Positions 1-4,342 of a stretch of 5,022 bases of DNA are shown here, in pieces (position 1 is the stretch's first letter; each line of letters starts with the position of its first letter). The position numbers were made by a program, and so were the translations under genes. Below the pieces are notes generated by a model. That model worked only from the letters and a program-made list of their open reading frames with translations. It searched no databases and was not told where the DNA came from. Source of the stretch: CAYPTI01 sp964413525 [NCBI: uncultured bacterium] (GTDB lineage Bacteria; T1Sed10-126); the NCBI GenBank assembly GCA_964413525.1, contig CAYPTI010000128.1, positions 1 to 5,022 on the forward strand, in the 5' to 3' direction.

Positions 1-251
1 CACTGTTCGTCCAGGGAGACCAGCACGTCGTCCCAGAGCGTCGGATCGAGGATTTTGTATCCCCCGTCCTCGGTCGGTTTGGTCTTGGGCCCGTCTTCCT
101 GAAAGTACTCCCAGAGGATCGGGTAATCGTCCAGCCGGTCCACCGAGTCAGCCACCCCGTCCCGCCGGAACCGTTCGGCCAGCCGGTTGTAGACTTCGGA
201 TTTGCCGCACCCGGGGATTCCCAGGAGAAACACGAAGCCGCCCTTACTCAT
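1..251 (-). CDS. P-loop NTPase / kinase-like protein, N-terminal part only
   Basis: The 5' part of a gene whose 3' end lies beyond the left edge; 83 complete codons are visible. It begins MSKGGFVFLLGIPGCGKS. A hydrophobic beta strand (about residues 6-10) runs into a Walker A loop, GIPGCGKS at residues 11-18, with Lys17 and Ser18 placed to bind nucleotide phosphates and Mg. An Arg-containing helix (residues 22-29) and an acidic stretch (VDRLDDYPILWEY, about 38-50) follow. The ATG at 251-249 overlaps the cdd stop in the string ATGAGTAA (8 bases), so translational coupling to cdd is likely; no strong Shine-Dalgarno is visible. The fold resembles small ATP-dependent kinases and AAA-like NTPases, but Walker B and any substrate lid are outside the window. 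A nucleoside or nucleotide kinase role would suit the operon, but that is inference from context only. I do not recognise the family. Confidence 0.8.
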   Translation of the reverse strand, partial: MSKGGFVFLLGIPGCGKSEVYNRLAERFRRDGVADSVDRLDDYPILWEYFQEDGPKTKPTEDGGYKILDPTLWDDVLVSLDEQ

Positions 252-717
252 TGCTCTCGACCGCCGTGGACTCAACGTACTCCCGGGGAACCGGCGCCTC
301 CGGCTCGGTTTCCAGGTAGTTGGCGCCGAAGGAGCGAGGGAGCAATTCATCCAGATCCGCCACCTCGAACTCGCCCGCGGTATTGGCCATGATGACCGTC
401 ATGCCCGCGTTGAATTCGTTCATCACCTGTCGGCACGCTCCGCAGGGAGCCCCCACTCCCTTGTCCGTGTCGATCATGATCGCGATGGACGTGAACTCCC
501 GCTCCCCCTCCGACACGGCCTTGAACATCGCCGTGCGTTCGGCGCAGTTCGTCAGTCCGTAGGAAGCGTTCTCCACGTTGCAACCCCGGTAGACGTTCCC
601 CTCGGAGGTCAACAGCGCGGCACCCACACGAAAATTGCTGTACGGGGCATACGCACGTTCCATCGCTTCTCCCGCCTGATTCACGAGCTCCTGGTCCTCT
701 CCTGACAATTCCTTCAT
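244..717 (-). CDS. cdd: Cytidine deaminase (zinc-dependent, homotetrameric type)
   Basis: Deaminates cytidine and deoxycytidine to uridine and deoxyuridine in the cytoplasm (pyrimidine salvage). With the ATG at 717 the protein has 157 residues. Family marks are YSNF at 26-29 and the substrate-binding CNVENASYGLTNCAE at 46-60, whose Cys58-Ala-Glu60 supplies one zinc ligand and the proton-shuttling Glu. PCGACRQ at 91-97 gives the other two zinc cysteines (Cys92, Cys95). LLPRSFG lies at 125-131. All catalytic residues are present, so the enzyme should be active. It is about 20 residues longer than typical tetrameric enzymes of 130-140 residues, with an acidic tail from about residue 136. A TTG codon at 738 would add seven residues, but the ATG at 717 has an AGGTGAG ribosome-binding site inside that stretch and is preferred. 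The gene lies about 100 bases after add and overlaps the next gene by 8 bases. Confidence 0.96.
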   Translation of the reverse strand: MKELSGEDQELVNQAGEAMERAYAPYSNFRVGAALLTSEGNVYRGCNVENASYGLTNCAERTAMFKAVSEGEREFTSIAIMIDTDKGVGAPCGACRQVMNEFNAGMTVIMANTAGEFEVADLDELLPRSFGANYLETEPEAPVPREYVESTAVESNE

Positions 718-721
718 CAAA

Positions 722-732
722 CTCACCTTTCC
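722..732 (-). promoter_or_regulatory. Ribosome-binding site that fixes the cdd start
   Basis: On the minus strand GGAAAGGTGAG lies four bases before the ATG at 717. AGGTGA matches the complement of the 16S rRNA 3' end. The site falls inside the seven-codon extension opened by the TTG at 738, which argues against that earlier start. Confidence 0.65.
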
Positions 733-820
733 ATGCAAGGTTCATCGTACGAGATGGATGTCGAGTTGATCCGGTCACCAACCCCTCCCGCCGGTCCCGA
801 TGGGCAACCCAACCGAACGG

Positions 821-1831
821 TCAGGTCGAGGGAATCTTTTCGGTCAACCGCATTTGTTCCACTTCGGTCGCAAAACTGGCCGCCACAGCCGAGCGAAGCA
901 GAGGAAGCACGTCCTCCCGAACCAGGTCAAAGGTTTTCACGGCCAGACGGAATTCCCGGTTGATGTCCGTGTTTGAGACCCGAGGGTCATCCGTGTTGAG
1001 GGTGACCTCGAGGCCCCGGTTCAAGAAGTCCCGAAACGGGTGTTCCGTCAGGGAGGACACGGATTGAGTCTGCAGGTTGCTGGTCAGACAGAGCTCGAGC
1101 GCAATGTGGTTCTCCTTGACCTTCTCCTGCAGGGCCTCGTCCTCCCTCAGGCTCACCGCGTGGCCAATCCGACTTGCACCGAGTTCGACCGCCTCCCGGA
1201 CGTTGTCAGCGTCCGCCGCCTCCCCCGCGTGAATAGTCAGAGGCAGCCCGAGTTCTCGGGCCCTGGATAGGGCTCCGACGTGGGGGTCGGCGGAATACCG
1301 ACGTTCGTCCCCGGCCAGGTCCACCCCGACCAGTCCTTCGGAACGGTATTCGGCGGCCAGATCCACCAGCCGGTCGCTCGCTTCCGCCGGGGTTCCCCTG
1401 TAAACGCAGACGATCAGGTTAATCGTAACATCATGCTGGCGCATTCCCCGGTTCAATCCGTCAAGGACCGCGTCGATATGCTCCCGCATGGTTGACCCCT
1501 CCTCCGTCAGCAGCACGGGAGCAAACCGGGTCTCGGCGTACACAACCCCCTGTTCCTCCAGGTCCTCACACAGTTCCCGGGCGATTCGCTCCATCGCCAA
1601 GGGCTCCTGGAGCAGGGGATAAAACACCTCAAAACAGGACAGAAAGTCACTCAGGTTGCGGCAGTCGGGCCGGACCTGAACGAACTGGTTGAGTTCCTCC
1701 ACCGAGCCGGCCGGAAGGTCCTTCCCCTGCTCGTCGGCCAACTCCAGCATCGTTTCGGTTCGAATCGCTCCGTCCAGGTGATGGTGCAGGTCCAGTTTGG
1801 GGAGCTCGTCCACCCAGGTGAGATCGGTCAT
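821..1831 (-). CDS. add: Adenosine deaminase
   Basis: Hydrolytic deamination of adenosine and deoxyadenosine to inosine and deoxyinosine; cytoplasmic metal-dependent TIM-barrel enzyme. The 336 residues match the usual length. All hallmark motifs appear in order: LPKLDLHHHLDGA at 10-22 (zinc ligands His16 and His18), GVDLAGDE at 169-176, TIHAGE at 199-204 (zinc ligand His201, catalytic Glu204), SRIGHA at 220-225 (His224), the CLTSN loop at 248-252, and NTDDP at 279-283 (zinc ligand Asp281, base-contacting Asp282). The segment RNLSDFLSCFEVF at 58-70 and the Gly-Val-Val-Tyr-Ala-Glu-Thr-Arg-Phe-Ala-Pro region near 95-105 are typical of bacterial adenosine deaminases. An adenine or aminofutalosine deaminase of the same superfamily is a less likely alternative. 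The ATG sits nine bases after the MTAP stop with a weak AAGAG upstream. The inosine it makes is a substrate of the PNP in the same operon. Confidence 0.95.
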   Translation of the reverse strand: MTDLTWVDELPKLDLHHHLDGAIRTETMLELADEQGKDLPAGSVEELNQFVQVRPDCRNLSDFLSCFEVFYPLLQEPLAMERIARELCEDLEEQGVVYAETRFAPVLLTEEGSTMREHIDAVLDGLNRGMRQHDVTINLIVCVYRGTPAEASDRLVDLAAEYRSEGLVGVDLAGDERRYSADPHVGALSRARELGLPLTIHAGEAADADNVREAVELGASRIGHAVSLREDEALQEKVKENHIALELCLTSNLQTQSVSSLTEHPFRDFLNRGLEVTLNTDDPRVSNTDINREFRLAVKTFDLVREDVLPLLRSAVAASFATEVEQMRLTEKIPST

Positions 1832-1840
1832 AACCGACTC

Positions 1841-2719
1841 TTATCCGTCCGGTCCGTACGCCCCATCGGGAAGCAGCAGCTCCAGACGGCGGAGGGTCCG
1901 TTCGGGGACCGCCTCCGGCGGGGTGATGAGGGACCCCTCCAGGGCCGATCCACAGGGACAGTCCCGGTCCTCCCGGAACAGGATCGGGATCAACCACTCG
2001 ACGACGGCCCGGGCCTTCCCCTGAGTTTTCTGCAGCATCTGAATGATCTGTTCGGTTTCCGCCGTGGCTGACTCCCCCTTCCAGGCATCGTAATCCGTCA
2101 CCATGGTAAGGGAGGCGTAGCACAGTTCCGCTTCCCGGGCGAGCCTGGCTTCGGGGCCCACGGTCATCCCGATCAGGTCACCCCCCTCCTTCCGGTACCG
2201 TTCGGACTCGGCCTGAGACGAAAACTGCGGACCTCCGATGGTCACGTAGGACCCTCCGACCGGGACGTCCCTTGGAGCCTCCCGTTCCCGAAAAACCTGC
2301 AGCATCTGGGGACAGAACGGGTTCGCAACGGAGACGTGAGCGACCAGCCCCTCTCCGAAGAAACTCGCGGGTTGAGACCGGGTGTGATCGATCAGTTGAT
2401 CCGGAACCGCCAGCTCCCCGGGATGGACGGACTCCCGGAGACTTCCCACCGCACTGATGCCCAGGACCCGGCGGGCCCCGGCCCGTTTTAAGGCATACAG
2501 GTTGGCCCGGACCGGTACCTCCGAGGGAAGCAGTTCGTGGTTGGGACCGTGCCGGGACAGGAACACCACCGGGATGCCGTCCAGTTCGCCCTGGACGAGG
2601 GGAGCCGAAGGAGCGCCGAACGGGGTATCGACCCGTTCCCGGCGCCGGATGGTGACCGAATCGAGGTCGGTAAACCCGGTGCCACCCAGGATCGCGATCC
2701 GGGGGTCCGGCAAGCTCAT
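1841..2719 (-). CDS. mtnP: 5'-methylthioadenosine phosphorylase (PNP/MTAP family 2)
   Basis: Phosphorolysis of 5'-methylthioadenosine, a by-product of SAM-dependent polyamine and related pathways, to adenine and methylthioribose-1-phosphate; cytoplasmic, trimeric or hexameric in known members. 292 residues, near the usual 260-290. Motifs in order: IAILGGTGF (8-16, phosphate loop), DTPFGAPSAP (31-40), FLSRHGPNH (53-61, phosphate-binding Arg56-His57), GISAVGSL (87-94), PDQLIDHT (106-113), GGPQFSSQAES (162-172), GMTVGPEARLAREAELCYA (184-202) and VTDYDAW (207-213). The two aspartates Asp209 and Asp211 are the 6-aminopurine signature; methylthioinosine phosphorylases lack this pair, so MTAP is the better call. 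A Cys-Pro-Cys at 254-256, followed by GSALEGSLIT, matches the C-terminal CXC of thermostable archaeal MTAPs. IEGPRF...R is usual at the base pocket, while IGGPQF...Q is seen here. The start lies 4 bases after the PNP stop, so the two are probably coupled. Confidence 0.93.
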   Translation of the reverse strand: MSLPDPRIAILGGTGFTDLDSVTIRRRERVDTPFGAPSAPLVQGELDGIPVVFLSRHGPNHELLPSEVPVRANLYALKRAGARRVLGISAVGSLRESVHPGELAVPDQLIDHTRSQPASFFGEGLVAHVSVANPFCPQMLQVFREREAPRDVPVGGSYVTIGGPQFSSQAESERYRKEGGDLIGMTVGPEARLAREAELCYASLTMVTDYDAWKGESATAETEQIIQMLQKTQGKARAVVEWLIPILFREDRDCPCGSALEGSLITPPEAVPERTLRRLELLLPDGAYGPDG

Positions 2720-2723
2720 CGGG

Positions 2724-3557
2724 CTATCCGGACCGCCCGGCCAACTCGGTTACCACGCTACGTACAAGCGGCTTGAACTCTCGTTTGGCCCGCTCGGTGG
2801 TCTCGATGACTTCCTCGTGGCTGAGCGGTTGATCCAGCACCCCCGCGGCCATGTTGGTGACGCAGGAGATCCCCAGGACATCCAGACCGGCGTGGTTCGC
2901 CGCGATGACCTCGGGGACGGTCGACATCCCGCAGAGATCGGCTCCGATGGTCCGGTACATGTTCACCTCGGCGGGCGTCTCGTAGGTCGGGCCGGCCGAG
3001 GCCACGTAGATCCCTTCCCGCAGTCGAATGTTGTGGTCCGGCGCACAGGAATGGGCCAGTTCCCGGAGGTCCGGATCGTAGGCGTAGGTCATGTCCACGA
3101 ACCGGGGACCCACCTTCGGGTCGTTGTCGCCCCGCAGCGGATTGGCGCCCAGAAAATTCACGTGATCCTTCAGCAGGACCAGATCCCCCACCTCGTACTC
3201 TTCGTTAACGGCCCCGCTCGCGTTGGTGACCAGCATCGTGTGGATGCCCAGCCGGGGCATCAGCTGGACCGGGAAGACCAGCCGGTCAATGTCGTGTCCC
3301 TCATAGTAGTGATACCGACCGTTCATCAGGTACACGGGCACTCCGTCGAGCGTGCCCAGCACCAGTTCCCCGGCATGACCCTCCACGTTCGACTCCAGAA
3401 ACCCCGGAATGTCGTCGTAGGGAAGTCGGACGGCCTCCTCGACCTCCGTTCCGAGTTCGCCAAGACCGGACCCGAGGATCAACCCGATTTCAGGTTCAAT
3501 CTCCGTCCGGTCCTCCAGGAAACCACGGGCTTCTTCGAGTTCCTCGGACCGACTCAT
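2724..3557 (-). CDS. punA: Purine nucleoside phosphorylase (trimeric, inosine/guanosine type)
   Basis: Reversible phosphorolysis of inosine and guanosine (ribo and deoxy) to free base plus (deoxy)ribose-1-phosphate; cytoplasmic, homotrimeric in known relatives. 277 residues, normal for the family. Motifs in order: GLILGSGLGEL (25-35, Ser30 in the phosphate loop), EGHAGELV (59-66), MNGRYHYYEGHD (78-89, phosphate-binding Arg81 and His83), TNASGAVN (111-118), DHVNFLGANPLRG (131-143), AGPTYETPAE (188-197, base-contacting Glu193), GMSTVPE (210-216) and SCVTNMAAG (231-239). Asn235 corresponds to the 6-oxopurine-selecting Asn of human PNP, and His247 to its ribose-contacting His. This separates it from the adjacent paralogue, which has aspartates at the equivalent site. 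The ATG at 3557 follows a good GGAGG at ten bases and overlaps the preceding small ORF in ATGA. The symbol follows common usage for trimeric bacterial PNPs. Confidence 0.96.
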   Translation of the reverse strand: MSRSEELEEARGFLEDRTEIEPEIGLILGSGLGELGTEVEEAVRLPYDDIPGFLESNVEGHAGELVLGTLDGVPVYLMNGRYHYYEGHDIDRLVFPVQLMPRLGIHTMLVTNASGAVNEEYEVGDLVLLKDHVNFLGANPLRGDNDPKVGPRFVDMTYAYDPDLRELAHSCAPDHNIRLREGIYVASAGPTYETPAEVNMYRTIGADLCGMSTVPEVIAANHAGLDVLGISCVTNMAAGVLDQPLSHEEVIETTERAKREFKPLVRSVVTELAGRSG

Positions 3558-3799
3558 GCCAGAGTAACCTCCACGTGTTGTTCCTCCACATCCTCGGAGT
3601 ACGGCAACAGGTTCGTTTCGTGCGGTTCGCCGTCCGGAAGGATCTGCTCCACCCCGGATTCCCCGTCTCCTTCCTGCCGGATGTCCACGGACCGTCCCGT
3701 TCGGTGGAGAAACCGCCGGAAACTCCGTCGGGCGGGAAGTGTTTGTACCGGCGGAGGAACGAATGGGAGGAAAGTTTGTCGGTTAACGGTTCGGATCAA
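3554..3799 (-). CDS. Possible small acidic protein, unrecognised (start uncertain)
   Basis: An open frame of up to 81 codons fills the space between the 95-residue gene and PNP. Its TTG at 3799 overlaps the upstream stop and its TGA overlaps the PNP ATG in ATGA, an arrangement typical of coupled operon genes. The first half is Pro/Arg-rich (FVPPPVQTLPARRSFRRFLH) with mixed codon use and no well-spaced ribosome-binding site. From a GTG at 3688 onward, a 44-residue version has G/C-rich third positions like its neighbours and reads as a very acidic peptide ending EEQHVEVTLA. I see no known domain, signal peptide, membrane segment or metal motif. It may be a real small protein starting at the GTG at 3688 or 3652, or a chance frame in an untranslated spacer that holds an internal promoter. 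The ATGA junction favours translation; the lack of a clear start argues against it. Confidence 0.4.
   Translation of the reverse strand: MIRTVNRQTFLPFVPPPVQTLPARRSFRRFLHRTGRSVDIRQEGDGESGVEQILPDGEPHETNLLPYSEDVEEQHVEVTLA
3568..3572 (-). promoter_or_regulatory. Ribosome-binding site of PNP
   Basis: GGAGG on the minus strand, ten bases before the ATG at 3557. It is a strong match to the anti-Shine-Dalgarno and supports that start whether or not the upstream small ORF is translated. Confidence 0.65.
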
Positions 3800-4083
3800 T
3801 GCTCCCGGTTGATGTCCCCGAAAACAGCGTTGCCTTCCTCGTCGTCCCCGACGTATCGGCCCCGGTACTCCTTGCTGAAGGAATGCGGGATGATGACGCG
3901 GGCTTTCTTGTCGAGAAATCCCTGATCCAGCGGCGGATCGATCTCCACGTGCAGTCGGCCCTGCCGGTTTCCACGGTACGCTCCGACGAACTCGATGGGT
4001 CCCTCGTCAGGAGCGGCCATGTCGTCTTCCTCGGCCCACTGGTGTCCGGGAAACCGAACCAGCGCCTGTTTGGCTTGTGCCAC
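3796..4083 (-). CDS. Unrecognised 95-residue acidic protein, first gene of the salvage operon
   Basis: I chose the GTG at 4083 because GGAAGGAG ends seven bases before it. The same frame stays open to 4362, but that extension has noncoding-like composition and crosses the divergent gene's start. The product begins MAQAKQALVRFPGHQW, continues through an acidic segment (EEDDMAAPDEGPIEF, about 18-32), then alternating short beta-like runs: EFVGAYRG (31-38), GRLHVEIDP (42-50), ARVIIPHSF (61-69) and YRGRYVGDDEEGNAVFGDI (73-91). This looks like a small, soluble, mostly beta protein; there is no signal peptide, membrane helix or Cys/His metal site. I do not recognise a family and propose no function. 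Its stop overlaps the TTG of the next small ORF, and it heads the run leading into PNP, MTAP and ADA, so a role linked to nucleoside salvage or its control is possible but unproven. Confidence 0.75.
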   Translation of the reverse strand: MAQAKQALVRFPGHQWAEEDDMAAPDEGPIEFVGAYRGNRQGRLHVEIDPPLDQGFLDKKARVIIPHSFSKEYRGRYVGDDEEGNAVFGDINREH

Positions 4084-4090
4084 GGGGATG

Positions 4091-4098
4091 CTCCTTCC
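4091..4098 (-). promoter_or_regulatory. Strong ribosome-binding site deciding a GTG start
   Basis: GGAAGGAG on the minus strand, seven bases before the GTG at 4083. It is the strongest ribosome-binding site in the window and is the reason for calling a 95-residue product instead of the longer open frame of up to 188 codons. Confidence 0.75.
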
Positions 4099-4156
4099 GT
4101 GATGGTCGTCAGGCAAGCGAAGCTCAGTATCTCGTTCGATCCCCCCGCCGTCCAGA

Positions 4157-4176
4157 GGTCGGAATGAATTCGGTCC
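4157..4176. promoter_or_regulatory. Imperfect dyad, possible operator
   Basis: GGTCGGAAT and ATTCGGTCC face each other across two bases, with 7 of 9 positions complementary. It lies about 75-95 bases before the GTG at 4083, a reasonable operator position. No known regulator site is recognised, and a single copy is weak evidence. Confidence 0.25.
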
Positions 4177-4184
4177 GTTCCCTC

Positions 4185-4214
4185 TCCCCGGACTCGATTC
4201 CTTCGTGCCGGGGA
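4185..4214. repeat. Inverted repeat, 7-bp stem
   Basis: TCCCCGG (4185-4191) and CCGGGGA (4208-4214) are perfect inverted copies around a 16-base loop that itself holds a CGA/TCG pair. No T-run follows on either strand, so a classical terminator is unlikely. It may be leader RNA structure or a protein site. Confidence 0.35.
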
Positions 4215-4238
4215 ACTCCGGAAGATGGCCAATCGACG

Positions 4239-4254
4239 CCGGGAACTTCCCCGG
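4239..4254. repeat. Inverted repeat, 5-bp GC stem
   Basis: CCGGG (4239-4243) and CCCGG (4250-4254) face each other over a six-base loop. A register shifted by one base lets CGAC at 4234-4237 pair with GTCG at 4254-4257, lengthening the stem with a two-base bulge. In GC-rich DNA this could be chance; it gains weight only from sitting beside two other hairpins. Confidence 0.25.
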
Positions 4255-4266
4255 TCGGGCTCGACG

Positions 4267-4304
4267 CGGTACCATCGAGCTTTCGCTCGGCAACCTACGT
4301 ACCG
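4267..4304 (-). other. Nested hairpin with GAAA tetraloop, possible leader RNA element
   Basis: On the minus strand CGGTAC (4304-4299) pairs perfectly with GTACCG (4272-4267). Inside, CGAGC pairs with GCTCG around GAAA, a GNRA tetraloop closed by C-G. The two stems (6 and 5 bp) are joined by an asymmetric internal loop of nine bases on one side and three on the other. The plus-strand transcript forms the same stems with a UUUC loop, so the minus reading is preferred. If transcribed it would be in the 5' leader of the salvage operon, about 185 bases before the GTG. It matches no riboswitch class I know. Confidence 0.4.
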
Positions 4305-4342
4305 AAATCTCACCTGGAACCCACGTCAGGGATTGATCAACC

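Larger units (their letters stand above)
4084..4342. other. Divergent intergenic spacer, no convincing gene
   Basis: About 259 bases separate the divergent GTG (4083) and ATG (4343) starts. Open frames cross it on both strands, but their products are Arg/Ser/Pro-rich and run over ribosome-binding sites of the real genes. It must hold promoters for both directions, yet I see no close match to a sigma-70 promoter; GATACT near 4131 on the minus strand is a weak -10 candidate without a good -35. It contains several inverted repeats: 4157-4176, 4185-4214, 4239-4254 and 4267-4304. Confidence 0.6.

Noticed and set aside
202-705. Plus-strand open frame of 167 codons opposite cdd
   Set aside because: Antisense shadow of a well-supported cytidine deaminase; Arg/His-rich product without motifs.
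1841-2719. Methylthioinosine phosphorylase instead of MTAP
   Set aside because: The Asp209/Asp211 pair in VTDYDAW is the adenine-type signature; inosine-type enzymes of this group lack it.
2457-3812. Long plus-strand open frame of 451 codons
   Set aside because: It lies opposite the clear PNP and MTAP genes and is the antisense shadow expected in GC-rich coding DNA; no recognisable motif.
4185-4214. Intrinsic terminator in the divergent spacer
   Set aside because: The stem is GC-rich but no T-run follows on either strand, and no gene converges on this place.
4288-4296. CGGCAACCT on the plus strand, reminiscent of the conserved core of SAM-I/SAM-IV riboswitches
   Set aside because: The other required parts (AGAG joiner, kink-turn segment, GATGAA and the downstream P4 sequence) are absent, so a nine-base match is not enough.
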